Below, in pieces: positions 8,713 through 17,600 of a stretch of DNA of 64,000 nucleotides. The position numbers and the translations under genes were made by a program. Source of the DNA: Bradyrhizobium sp. 199 (GTDB lineage Bacteria; Pseudomonadota; Alphaproteobacteria; Rhizobiales; Xanthobacteraceae); assembly GCF_023073355.1 (NCBI RefSeq), contig NZ_JADPJI010000008.1:842744-906743 (forward strand), written 5' to 3'. Position 1 is the stretch's first letter. Each line of letters starts with the position of its first letter. The notes under the pieces were generated by a model, which did not search any database, had not been told where the DNA came from, and saw only the letters and a program-made list of their open reading frames with translations.

Positions 8713-9484
8713 AGCGGGTTTGTGTTTCGCCGCTTCGTTTGCACCGGCGTTGCTGGATCCGGCGCGCGGCACGCCCGAGGTCGTGACCGGCCCGCACGGC
8801 AAGGGGGCCAGCCGGCGTTATGATGTCTACCGCAACAACGTCACCGTCAGTCTGATCGACGCGCTGGCCGCGGTCTATCCGGCGGTGCAGCGCATCACCG
8901 GTGCCGAGTTCTTCCGCGCCATGGCGCGCTTCCATGTTCGCAGCAATCCGCCGACCTCGCCGCTGCTGTTCGAGTATGGCCACAGCTTTCCGCAGTTCAT
9001 CGAAGCTTACGAGCATGCGCAGACAATGCCCTGGCTCGCCGACGTCGCGCGTATCGAGCGGGCCTGGCTCGACGGCTACCATGCGCGGGACGCCGCCCCG
9101 CTGTCGGCGGCGTCGCTCTCCTCGATCGCCCCGGAACGGCTGGCTGAAATCGTGCTGACGCCGCATCCGGCGATGCGGATCGTCCGCTCGCCATTTGCCG
9201 CCCTGACGATCTTCGCGGCCAACCGCGATGAAGCACCCAGCGCGCGCATCGATGCATCCATAGCCGAGGACGCGCTGATCACACGGCCCGATTTCGAGGT
9301 CGCGGTGCGGCATCTGCCGCCCGGCGGCGCCGTCTTTGCCTGCTGCCTGGCGTCCGGCCAACCGCTGGGCGAAGCCGCGGGCGCGGCGCTCGAGGCGGCC
9401 GCAGACTTCGACATTGCCACGAACATCGCCGGCCTGATCGCGGCCGGCGCATTCACCTCGCATGCTCTCGGAGATGCACGATGA
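8702..9484 (+). CDS. bufC: MNIO partner protein (DUF2063, BufC/HvfC type)
   Basis: 260 residues. The start at 8702, inside the end of bufB, is backed by GGAAGGAGAGCGTC. The N-terminal DUF2063 domain (about 5-100) has the family string YRNNVTVSLIDALAAVYPAVQRITG; the rest is a winged-helix-like region. In characterised systems this protein binds the precursor and the MNIO enzyme and is needed for modification. It overlaps the next gene by ATGA. Confidence 0.88.
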   Translation: MRPEAGLCFAASFAPALLDPARGTPEVVTGPHGKGASRRYDVYRNNVTVSLIDALAAVYPAVQRITGAEFFRAMARFHVRSNPPTSPLLFEYGHSFPQFIEAYEHAQTMPWLADVARIERAWLDGYHARDAAPLSAASLSSIAPERLAEIVLTPHPAMRIVRSPFAALTIFAANRDEAPSARIDASIAEDALITRPDFEVAVRHLPPGGAVFACCLASGQPLGEAAGAALEAAADFDIATNIAGLIAAGAFTSHALGDAR

Positions 9485-9990
9485 TCACGGACCAACGCAT
9501 TGCGACAGGCGGCAGTCTGCCCTCACTGGGGCTGCTCATGGACAAAGCCAATCTGCTCGTGCAGACGATCGCCGCTCCATCGCTGGTCCAGTTCGTGCTT
9601 CGCCTCGCGCTGGCCGTGCCGTTCTGGCGCTCGGGCATGCTCAAATGGGGCGGCTTCCTGCGACTCAACGACACTGCGGTGACGCTGTTCAGCGACGAGT
9701 TCATGCTGCATCTGCCCGGCGGGCCCTATCACTTTCCGGCCCCAGCCGTGATGGCCTTCCTGTCGGGCTGTGGCGAGATCATGTTTCCGATCCTGCTGGT
9801 ATTGGGCCTCGGCACACGGTTTGCCGCGCTCGGGCTTCTGTTCATGACTGTCATCGTCGAATTCACCGTGCCCGACGGCTGGCCGATTCACCTCACCTGG
9901 GCGGCGATGGCACTTGGCCTCATGGCTTATGGGCCCGGACACATCTCGCTCGACCATCTCGTCTGTCGCGCGCGATCGCGGACGCAATAG
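9481..9990 (+). CDS. DoxX family membrane protein of the bufferin operon
   Basis: 169 residues with about four transmembrane helices (near 38-58, 82-107, 112-130 and 133-152). Typical DoxX features are FWRSGMLKWGGF after the first helix and GCGEIMFPILLVLG in the second. It starts at the ATGA shared with the stop of bufC, so it is the last gene of the operon. DoxX proteins are frequent in bufferin clusters and are thought to link to membrane redox chemistry; the exact role is unknown. Confidence 0.85.
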   Translation: MITDQRIATGGSLPSLGLLMDKANLLVQTIAAPSLVQFVLRLALAVPFWRSGMLKWGGFLRLNDTAVTLFSDEFMLHLPGGPYHFPAPAVMAFLSGCGEIMFPILLVLGLGTRFAALGLLFMTVIVEFTVPDGWPIHLTWAAMALGLMAYGPGHISLDHLVCRARSRTQ

Positions 9991-10053
9991 GGACGCGCAA
10001 GTCCGTAAACCGGATAGGGCGCAGCGCAATTCAGGGGAGGCTCGCAGGGCGAG

Positions 10054-10091
10054 ACGTTCCCGGATGACACTTTCGCTTCCGTCCGGGCTAC
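10054..10091. repeat. Short dispersed palindromic repeat
   Basis: CCCGGATGAC at one end and GTCCGGGCTACG at the other make a small stem-loop, in the 258-bp gap after the DoxX gene. I recall this motif as scattered widely through Bradyrhizobium intergenic DNA. The rest of the gap (9991-10248) shows no gene. Confidence 0.4.
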
Positions 10092-10248
10092 GGTCAGCCG
10101 TTCATTGCCCGATCGCGCCGCTATCCACCGCGAGCGTCTGCGCGATCCAAACCGCGCAGGACCGGCGGGGTTCAAGTCTCCACTGGCGCGGTGAAGCCGC
10201 AATGTGTGGTAACATGCGCCCCGCATTCGAACCTGCAGCGAGGCAAAC

Positions 10249-11061
10249 ATGTCCGACACTGACAAGGTTTTCGCCGGCTCGATTCCAAAAATCTATGACG
10301 AGTATCTCGTCCCGATGATCTTCTCCGTCTATGCGGAGGACATCGCAAGACGCGTCGCCGCCCGCGCTCCTGCCGTGCTGCTCGAGATCGCCGCGGGCAC
10401 CGGCGCAGTGACACGCGCCGTGGCAGCGGCGTTGCCGCGCGGCATTCGTTATGTCGCGACCGATCTCAACGAGCCCATGCTCGCGGTCGCCGCGCAGCGC
10501 CAGGCGGACGACGATCGCATCAGCTGGCGCCAGGCGGACGCAATGGCCCTGCCCTTCGGCGACGTCGAGTTCGACGTGGTCTGTTGCCAGTTCGGCGCGA
10601 TGTTCTTTCCCGATCGCGTCAAGGCTTACGGAGAGGTGAAGCGAGTCCTGAAACCGGAAGGCACGTTCGTGTTCAACGTCTGGGATCGGATCGAGGACAA
10701 TGTGCTGACGCATGAAGTGACGATCGCGCTGGAGAGACTGTTTCCCGACGACCCGCCGCGCTTCATGGTCCGCACGCCGCACGGCTATTACGACAAGTCC
10801 GTCATCAGAACCGACCTCGAACGTGCCGGCTTTCGCGACATCTCGATCGAGACGCGACCTGAAATCAGTCGTGCGCCATCGCCCGAATACGTCGCGCGCG
10901 CCCTCTGCCAGGGCACGCCACTGCGCAGCGAGATCGAGGCCAGGGATGCCAGCAAGCTTCAGGCTACGACCGACAGCGTCGCCGAGACGATCCGGACGCG
11001 TTATGGCTCCGGAGCGCTGGAAGGCAAGATTCAGGCTGTGGTGATCGAAGCGCGTCCATAG
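10249..11061 (+). CDS. Class I SAM-dependent methyltransferase
   Basis: 270 residues. Motif I is LEIAAGTGAVTRAV (about 44-57), motif II ends in ATDLNEPML, and the post-II acidic string DAMALPFGDVEFDVV is typical of UbiE/COQ5-like small-molecule methyltransferases. There is no signal peptide or membrane segment. It stands alone, separated from the bufferin operon by repeat-containing DNA and convergent with the next gene. Substrate unknown. Confidence 0.8.
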   Translation: MSDTDKVFAGSIPKIYDEYLVPMIFSVYAEDIARRVAARAPAVLLEIAAGTGAVTRAVAAALPRGIRYVATDLNEPMLAVAAQRQADDDRISWRQADAMALPFGDVEFDVVCCQFGAMFFPDRVKAYGEVKRVLKPEGTFVFNVWDRIEDNVLTHEVTIALERLFPDDPPRFMVRTPHGYYDKSVIRTDLERAGFRDISIETRPEISRAPSPEYVARALCQGTPLRSEIEARDASKLQATTDSVAETIRTRYGSGALEGKIQAVVIEARP

Positions 11062-11095
11062 TTTCAGGGCGCCGCTCCAGGCGCCGTCCTGCGTC

Positions 11096-12652
11096 CTACC
11101 ACCAGTTTCGCTGCATCGGCTGCGTCGACTGGTAGTATTGGTACTGGCCACGCTGCCGGCGCGGATTGGCCTGCTGTACGTAGGGATCACGCTGGTAGAA
11201 GAAGCCGAAGCCGTTGCCGCCATTGTCCCAGCCGTCATCGCTGGCGATCATGGCCGGCGCGGTCGGCTTGCGGGTGATGAAGCCGCCTTGCGGCTGATCG
11301 CTCAGCACCGCGACGAATTCGGTCCGGTAATTGGTTTCGGCGCTCAGCGGCTCGTCCGAGATGATGATCGAGGAGCGCGGCAATGCGGTCGGCCCGATGC
11401 GATCCCACACCTCCTGCGGGATGGTGATGCGGTCAAGTGCATTGCGGGCCTCGTCGCCGTTCTCGATCGTGACCACGCTCCAGCGCAGGCCCGTGTCGGT
11501 CTTGGCCATCGCCGTGAAGATGTGGGTGCCCAGCGGCTGCTCGGGATTGCGGATCGTGACGGGGACCTCGATGCTGGTGTCGAACACCTCGCCGCCGCCG
11601 TCGGGCGCCGGCTTGTGGGTGTTGCGCCGGACGTAGAGCTTCTGCGTCGAGCGGCTGATGTAGACCGAAACCGGCTCGCCCGCGAGCTTTGCGTCGGTCG
11701 CTGCCTTGACGGCGTCGGTCTTTTTGGCCGCAGCAGCCTTTGCGGCGTCCTTTGTCGCGGCCACGGCATCGCGCTTCGGCTGCGCGGCGGCCTTGGCGGA
11801 GTCGAGCTGCGTCGCCGCGTCGGCGGCCTTGGTCACCGCCTTCTGCTTCAATTCCTCGGCCTTGGCACGGGCCTGATCGTTCTTGGCATTCGCGAGCGTC
11901 TTGTCGGCGAAAGCGAGTTCGGCATCGGCGCGGGCCTTCTGCTGCTCCAGCTTGCGCAGGGCGGCAGGGAGCGAAGCAGCTTCCTTTGCGGCAGCGGAAG
12001 CAGCCTTCTTGGCGTCGTCGGCAGCCCTCGTCGCCTCCTCGGCCTCGAAGGAGAGCTTGTCGGCCTGCTTCGGCACTGCCGCAATCGCCTCCCGCTTCGG
12101 CACGAACAGCGACGGATGAGAGATCTCAGTCGGGACCGTATCGTGGGGCGAGATGATCACGCGCATACCGATATAGGTCTTGTCAAACAGGTTCTCGGCA
12201 AAGCCGAATGGCATGCGCACACAGCCGTGCGAAGCGGCATAGCCGGGCAGTGGTCCGCCATGCAACGCGATACCATTCCAGGTGATGCGCTGCATGTTCG
12301 GCATCCAGGCATCGTCATACATGGTCGAGCGATGGTCCTTGTCCTTCTCGACGATGGCAAAGACGCCGGCCGGCGTCTCGCGTCCCGTAGTCCCGGTCGA
12401 CACCGGAGCGCGGAGGATCCAACCGTCGGCATCGTAGAAAGTGACCTGCTGGCTCTTGATCGACACGATTGCCATGATCGGCTCGCCGGCCTGCCGCTGC
12501 GCCACCGCCTCGGCCGGCTGGCGCGCCTGCTTGGCCGCCCCGGCGGGGGTCAGGGCGGAAAACGCGACCATCACCGCCAGCGTCAGAAGTCCGGGAGGGC
12601 CCCAACGCCGCATCGCCAAGGTGGATTGCGCCGTCGTCAGTCGGTTTATCAT
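11096..12652 (-). CDS. Exported L,D-transpeptidase (YkuD) with coiled-coil insert
   Basis: 518 residues from the ATG at 12652, chosen for its ribosome site (GAGGATGGC). A signal peptide covers about 1-39. The YkuD domain (about 55-175) has the catalytic motif: His131 and SHGC with Cys144, followed by VRM. It cross-links peptidoglycan stems or anchors proteins to them. Residues ~195-310 are an Ala/Lys-rich coiled coil, followed by a second beta-rich region and a Tyr/Gln-rich tail. The long non-catalytic part is unusual for simple YkuD enzymes. Confidence 0.87.
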   Translation of the reverse strand: MINRLTTAQSTLAMRRWGPPGLLTLAVMVAFSALTPAGAAKQARQPAEAVAQRQAGEPIMAIVSIKSQQVTFYDADGWILRAPVSTGTTGRETPAGVFAIVEKDKDHRSTMYDDAWMPNMQRITWNGIALHGGPLPGYAASHGCVRMPFGFAENLFDKTYIGMRVIISPHDTVPTEISHPSLFVPKREAIAAVPKQADKLSFEAEEATRAADDAKKAASAAAKEAASLPAALRKLEQQKARADAELAFADKTLANAKNDQARAKAEELKQKAVTKAADAATQLDSAKAAAQPKRDAVAATKDAAKAAAAKKTDAVKAATDAKLAGEPVSVYISRSTQKLYVRRNTHKPAPDGGGEVFDTSIEVPVTIRNPEQPLGTHIFTAMAKTDTGLRWSVVTIENGDEARNALDRITIPQEVWDRIGPTALPRSSIIISDEPLSAETNYRTEFVAVLSDQPQGGFITRKPTAPAMIASDDGWDNGGNGFGFFYQRDPYVQQANPRRQRGQYQYYQSTQPMQRNWW

Positions 12653-12910
12653 GCCATCCTCGGTCGAAATGCGGGTCCGCTTGGACCGGTAACACGTCAA
12701 TTGCGATCTCTGGATTAAGAAATCGCAGCCGCCCTACGTTCCGTCTGTGGCGATATTCGGCCGTTCCGGCGACACGTCTCTCATATACGACGGCCTGGGC
12801 AGGCGGAAGAGCGGTTAACAGCCGGGCTGATCCGAGGCTGGTGGTCTGTCGCTGCGGCAGAATGTCCGCCTCTGCCGGGTGGACGAGGCCCACGTCTCAA
12901 CGAAGGCGCG

Positions 12911-14347
12911 TTAGACGCCCACGGCCTTACGGTTGAAGGTCCGCAGGAAACGTAGCGACAGCGTCCGGACATTGGCGACGTTGAGGAGCCAGGCGGTTGC
13001 GACATAAGCAAGGCCGCCGGCGAGGCTGACGATGACGAGCGCCACGAGGCCGGTGCCGCCCGCTTGCGATCGCGCCAGCAGGATCGCGGCCGCCATCACG
13101 GCTGCGGAGACCGCAACGCCGGCAAGACGGCTGAGGTCGAACGGGACCGGATGGGCGCGATGCATCAGGACGACGGCAACGAGAAGGCCGATCGCCTCGG
13201 TTGCCAACGTAGCCAGCGCCGCGCCGTAGATGTCATAGCCGGCGACCAGCACGACCATCAGGACGACGCTGACCACCAGCGTGAGAAAGGATTGCGCCGC
13301 CAGCATGAAGGGCCGCTCGGCGAGTTGGAAGCTGATCTGGACGTAGAACTGATTGGCGATACCGAAGAAGCGGGCAAGCACCAGGGTCGGCAGCAGCGCC
13401 GATACGCCGGCGCGGAAGTCGAGGCCGACGAGGGTCCCGGCGACCTGATCCGCAGCTAGCGCGAGCCAGATCGCAACGGGCGTGACAACGACGAGCAGGA
13501 GCTCGAAGCTCTCGGTCAACCGCTCCCGCGTCGTCTCCTTGTTGTTCTCGGACAAGGACCGGAACACCAGCGGCACGGTCGCCGCGGCGACGCTCGATGC
13601 AATCATGACCATGAACTGGCGCGGCAGGTCAGCGGCGACGCCGAAGATGCCGGCGGCATCCTTGCCGAGCAAGTAAGCGACGATGAGCCGGTCGCAGGCC
13701 GAATAGACCGCAACGGACAATCCGGCCAGCGTCAGCGGCAGGCCGTAGCGGGCCAGCTGCATGAACTGGTTGCGTTGGAAGCGCGCGATCCTGGTGCGGT
13801 CGCCGACCAGGTTCAGGATGATTCCGGTGAGCGAGCCCAGGCCGAACGCGGCAAGCAGCCCCAATCCACCCCAGCCGAGCCAGATTCCGAACAGGCCAAA
13901 TCCGACGCTCGACACGCTGCGCACGATCGAGATCGCGGCAAACCGGTAGGGCCGCAATTTGGCGCGTTCGAACTCCTGGCCGACATCGACGGCATTGGCC
14001 ATGATCGCGACGAACATGCTGGCAAGCAGCAGCTCGACACTGACGTCGCTGCGGAACAGGAAGACCAGGGGGGTCGCGGCGCAGAGCACCGCGGCGGTGA
14101 GGGCGAAGGCAACCATCGCAGTGCCACGAAAATCCACGTCCGCCGACATCGCCTGATAGCGGGACACCGACAGCTTGATCCAGGCGAAGAAGATCGCGCC
14201 CAGAATGCCGGCGAGGCTGATGCCGACGACATAGACGCCGTACTCCGCCGGGCTCAGCAGGCGCGTATAGGCCGTGACAGCGAAGAAGCCCACCGCCGCA
14301 GGCAGGATGTAGGCGACGAGATAAATCGAGAAATGGCGGTTCAGCAT
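12911..14347 (-). CDS. Polysaccharide flippase (Wzx/MATE-like)
   Basis: 478 residues with about 12-14 hydrophobic helices throughout, beginning FSIYLVAYILPAAVGFFAVT and carrying TRLLSPAEYGVYVVG near 28-42, the usual N-terminal signature of O-antigen/teichoic-acid flippases. The ATG at 14347 lacks a strong ribosome site but matches the family N-terminus. The frame stays open far upstream antisense to the glycanase gene; that extension is not coding. It should move lipid-linked oligosaccharide across the inner membrane and groups with the glycanase and the DUF6492 gene. Confidence 0.85.
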   Translation of the reverse strand: MLNRHFSIYLVAYILPAAVGFFAVTAYTRLLSPAEYGVYVVGISLAGILGAIFFAWIKLSVSRYQAMSADVDFRGTAMVAFALTAAVLCAATPLVFLFRSDVSVELLLASMFVAIMANAVDVGQEFERAKLRPYRFAAISIVRSVSSVGFGLFGIWLGWGGLGLLAAFGLGSLTGIILNLVGDRTRIARFQRNQFMQLARYGLPLTLAGLSVAVYSACDRLIVAYLLGKDAAGIFGVAADLPRQFMVMIASSVAAATVPLVFRSLSENNKETTRERLTESFELLLVVVTPVAIWLALAADQVAGTLVGLDFRAGVSALLPTLVLARFFGIANQFYVQISFQLAERPFMLAAQSFLTLVVSVVLMVVLVAGYDIYGAALATLATEAIGLLVAVVLMHRAHPVPFDLSRLAGVAVSAAVMAAAILLARSQAGGTGLVALVIVSLAGGLAYVATAWLLNVANVRTLSLRFLRTFNRKAVGV

Positions 14348-14680
14348 GCGAGCACGGGACCGGCGGTCTTGCGAGTGTGACGGCCGTTCATCAATGGGAC
14401 CATGGCGGGGCGGACGAACTGCGCCGCAGCATCGCTCAAGAGTGTCACATAAGTCTGCAAATTCGGCGGCGATTGAAGCGGTGAGGCCGCTTTCGCGCGT
14501 TAGCGTTAAATTTGCCCTTCCTTGAGCAGCAAGCCGTGAATAGCAAGTCTGGAACAGCAAGGCGCGATCATGGCCGGAACCCATGACGTGCGGACGGCAG
14601 AGGTTAACCCAACAAGGCAAAACCCCGGCATCGCAGGGTGCCGCTTGGTACGATGGGGCGTTGGTGCGAAAAGGACTGCC
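14348..14680. other. Divergent intergenic region, flippase / GH10 gene
   Basis: 333 bp between divergent starts. It probably holds promoters for both genes. An in-frame ATG at 14570 would lengthen the glycanase by 37 codons but would put residues before its Tat signal. I see no RNA gene, repeat or clear operator. Confidence 0.4.
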
Positions 14681-15748
14681 GTGACCAGGCTCGACAGACG
14701 CGAATTTCTTCTCGGCGGCGCCGCAGCACTCGCGGCGGGCGCATCGGCATCGGCGGTGCCGGCATCGAAGCTCGCCCAACGCCATCAGGGTTTTGGCGCG
14801 GCTGCCACGCTCTGGGACCTGCAAGCCGATCCCAGGCTCGGCGAAGCCATCAGCACCTATTGCACGCAGGTGGTGCCGGTGCTCGAGCTGAAATGGCCGA
14901 TGCTGCGGCCGAACGCGCACACGTTCAACTTCGAGCGCGCCGACGCCATTCTGGATTTCGCGCGGGAGAACGATCTGACGATGCGCGGCCACGCGCTCGC
15001 CTGGTACCATGACATTCCGGACTGGACCAAGCAGATCAAGGACACCCGCGGCGTCGAGCGCGCCTATCTCGATCACATCGGCACCGTCGTCTCCTACTAC
15101 AAGGACAAGCTGACCTCGTGGGACGTCGTCAACGAGCCGATCCCGGACAATCCTCGCAGTCCAAAGGACCGGCGCGACACGTTCTGGACGCAGCATCTGG
15201 GTCAAAGCTCGATTCCGCTGGCCTTCCGCACCGCGGCCGCGGCCGATCCCTTCGTCAAGTTGGCGATCAATGAATATGACATCGAGTCGGCGAAGGATTC
15301 GTTCATCGCGAAGCGCGCAGCCTACCGCAATCTGATCATGGACCTGCTCGACCAGGGTGTTCCGCTGCACGCCGTCGGGCTGCAATCGCATCTGCATGCC
15401 GAGCTCGAGATCGACACCCATGGGCTCGCCGAATTCGTCACCGAGCTGCGCTCCTGGGGCCTGGAGGTGCTCGTCACCGAACTCGACGTCGACGACCAGA
15501 AACTGACGGGTAATCCGGCGCAGCGCGACGCCATCGTCGCCAAGCGCGTCGACGATCTTCTCACGGCGATCTCGACCAGCGGACCGGTGCGCTCGATCCT
15601 GACCTGGGGCCTCTCGGACCGCTACAGCTGGATCAACGGCACCTTCGCCCGCGCGGACAAGCAGCCGAACCGCCCGCTGCCGCTCGACGGCGAGTTCAAG
15701 CCGAAGCCGTTCATGGACGTCATCGGCAAGTTCACGAAGGACGTCTGA
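14681..15748 (+). CDS. Tat-exported GH10 endo-beta-1,4-xylanase-like glycosidase
   Basis: 355 residues from a GTG at 14681, chosen for AAAAGGACTGCC upstream and because it places the twin-arginine motif RREFLL at 6-11. The GH10 barrel keeps both catalytic Glu: acid/base E152 (WDVVNEP) and nucleophile E267 (LVTELDV), plus RGHALAWYHDIPDW near 102-115. The family cleaves beta-1,4 xylan chains with retention. Next to a flippase and a DUF6492 protein, the substrate may be the cell's own polysaccharide or plant xylan. Confidence 0.87.
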   Translation: MTRLDRREFLLGGAAALAAGASASAVPASKLAQRHQGFGAAATLWDLQADPRLGEAISTYCTQVVPVLELKWPMLRPNAHTFNFERADAILDFARENDLTMRGHALAWYHDIPDWTKQIKDTRGVERAYLDHIGTVVSYYKDKLTSWDVVNEPIPDNPRSPKDRRDTFWTQHLGQSSIPLAFRTAAAADPFVKLAINEYDIESAKDSFIAKRAAYRNLIMDLLDQGVPLHAVGLQSHLHAELEIDTHGLAEFVTELRSWGLEVLVTELDVDDQKLTGNPAQRDAIVAKRVDDLLTAISTSGPVRSILTWGLSDRYSWINGTFARADKQPNRPLPLDGEFKPKPFMDVIGKFTKDV

Positions 15749-15758
15749 ACGCGCGAGC

Positions 15759-16709
15759 TCAGCTGCGCGTTGGCACCTCGAACTCGGCCGCGTCGCCGAC
15801 GTGATCGGGCGACAGGCTCGGCGCACGACGGTCGCGCGAACTGAGCTGGAAGACGTCGCGGATGTCGTCGATCGAGGTCGACGAATAGGACTGAATGCAG
15901 AGCGCGACCTGTTCGGGAGAGGCTGTGCGGATCAGCGCTTCGATCGATGGGCGGTCGAGCGGCGTGTCGTCCCAATGCGAGACCGCGATGCTGTCTTCCG
16001 TGACCCGATGGGCCGCCAGATGCTTCGGCGAGTTCGCGACAAAGTTGCCGTAAAGCAGGTATTCGGAGAATTTCTTCTTGCGGCACAGAGCCAGAGCCCA
16101 GCTCAGGCCGGTCGCCGACTTGATGGCGTCGGTCATCGCACGCGCGGTGTCCTTGTCCCAGACCAGCGCGTTGCCGACATAGTCGTCGGCGGGGAACGCG
16201 CGCTCCGTGAACCCCAGAAGCTGATCGACGGTACGAAGCCACAGGCCATGCAACGGATGGTCGGCGCCGATCGCCTTGCGCGTGACGAACAGCGGCGTCT
16301 GCTCTCCGCCGGCATATTGGCCGACGTCGAACGCGCGGAAGAACAGATTGTCCGAATCCAGGATGCAGACGCGCTGCTCGGGCGCGTTGAGGACGCCGGC
16401 GATTTTCAGCATCTGCTGGATGTGCCAGCCGTGCACAGGCGACGACAGCAGCGACAGCCAGACGCGCCGCTTGCTGATGAATTGAAGCGCCGGCGGGAGC
16501 GCGAACAGCCATTTCGGCAAATAGCGCGAGGCCGGAACGATGACGCGCCTGTCGGACGCGAAGGGCTCGAACAGCGGCACATCCTCATCGTTAACGAGAA
16601 CATAATGCCGCGTATATCCCGTCAGCCAGGTGTCGATGCTGTCGCTGAGCAGCGAAAAGCGTTCGATATCCTTGGCGTAGCTGGCAGTCAGCAGTGCAAC
16701 GGAATGCAT
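15759..16709 (-). CDS. DUF6492 family, probable glycosyltransferase-like protein
   Basis: 316 residues from the ATG at 16709; an upstream start at 16733 is possible. No signal peptide. The string CILDSDNLFFRAFD contains a DSD motif like the metal-binding DxD of GT-A glycosyltransferases, and the N-terminus (HSVALLTASYAKDIERF) matches the DUF6492 pattern as I recall it. It is convergent with the GH10 gene, 10 bp apart. Role in surface polysaccharide is inferred from neighbours. Confidence 0.65.
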   Translation of the reverse strand: MHSVALLTASYAKDIERFSLLSDSIDTWLTGYTRHYVLVNDEDVPLFEPFASDRRVIVPASRYLPKWLFALPPALQFISKRRVWLSLLSSPVHGWHIQQMLKIAGVLNAPEQRVCILDSDNLFFRAFDVGQYAGGEQTPLFVTRKAIGADHPLHGLWLRTVDQLLGFTERAFPADDYVGNALVWDKDTARAMTDAIKSATGLSWALALCRKKKFSEYLLYGNFVANSPKHLAAHRVTEDSIAVSHWDDTPLDRPSIEALIRTASPEQVALCIQSYSSTSIDDIRDVFQLSSRDRRAPSLSPDHVGDAAEFEVPTRS

Positions 16710-16804
16710 GGAGCGCGCTCGTATGGCGATCAAGCCGCAGTCATAGCGGCGCCGAGACGCGTTGGATACTTACATTCGCAATCAAGGTAAAATGAAACGA
16801 AGCA

Positions 16805-17599
16805 TTAGCTATCCGACGGCAGCCCCTGCGCGAGCCTTCGAAAGCGCAGCGGTGCGAGGGCGGAGGCGCGCTGCCACCAGTCCGCGACGCGGTCGTCGAG
16901 GGCGCTCGTGCCGCGGCCCTGGCCGGGGAAAATCCGGATCTGCTGGACCGCTTCGGCCTGAAAGCCCCGGCCCTTGCGCGTGATCTTGACTGCAATGCCT
17001 TCGCGGTCCCGCTGGGTCAGCGGCACCAGAAGGCGGCCGCGCGGACGAAGCGACTGCAGCCAGTGCGGATGCGGCTGCGAGAAGCCGGCGTGAATGATGA
17101 TCACGTCGGCGGCCCCGCCGAAATCCTCGCATCCGTCGCCGCGCACGACCGCGACGTTGCCGTAAGACATGAGATAGCGCGATGCGCGAGCCGCGAGCCG
17201 CTCATCGCATTCGATGGCGATCACCCTACCCTTCGGGCCGACCATCTTCGACAACACTGCCGAGAAATAGCCGAGCCCGCAGCCGACCTGGACCACGCGG
17301 TCCCTTTCCCCGATATCGAGCAAATCGATGAAATGCGCCCACAGGCTCGGTAGTCCGGTGTCGAGCCGGCGGCGCGCGTCGATCGCGACCAGCACGTTGT
17401 CGTAGAGATGGATGGGATCGTCACTGGGCGTCAGCCGGTAGCTGCGCGCCGCCTCGCTCTTGATGCGCCAGGGCCCTTTTCCCAGAAATGCCTCGCGCGG
17501 AACCGCGGCGAGCGCTTCGAGCAGGCGCGGCGAGGTAATGCCCTCGCGCCTCGCAATCAACGCGACGTAACGCGCGCGCGCGGCGGCAAGATCGCTCAT
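16805..17599 (-). CDS. PCMT-like protein methyltransferase
   Basis: 264 residues. The SAM site is VVQVGCGLGYFSAVLSKMVG (about 102-121), and the N-terminal VPREAFLG matches the protein-L-isoaspartate O-methyltransferase family. It begins 1 nt after the stop of the large cyclase-ATPase gene, so the two are translationally coupled. Classical PCMT repairs isoaspartyl residues; family members beside signalling genes may act on other targets. Confidence 0.75.
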   Translation of the reverse strand: MSDLAAARARYVALIARREGITSPRLLEALAAVPREAFLGKGPWRIKSEAARSYRLTPSDDPIHLYDNVLVAIDARRRLDTGLPSLWAHFIDLLDIGERDRVVQVGCGLGYFSAVLSKMVGPKGRVIAIECDERLAARASRYLMSYGNVAVVRGDGCEDFGGAADVIIIHAGFSQPHPHWLQSLRPRGRLLVPLTQRDREGIAVKITRKGRGFQAEAVQQIRIFPGQGRGTSALDDRVADWWQRASALAPLRFRRLAQGLPSDS

Positions 17600-17600
17600 C

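Noticed and set aside
8366..9463. 365-codon minus-strand frame opposite bufB/bufC
   Set aside because: Arg-rich shadow frame; the plus strand has MNIO and DUF2063 motifs, overlaps and ribosome sites.
12911..15826. A 971-codon minus-strand open frame covering the flippase and the DNA opposite the GH10 gene
   Set aside because: Only the part from 14347 encodes a flippase; the upstream part is antisense to a clear GH10 enzyme and has Arg/Asp-rich composition typical of shadow frames.
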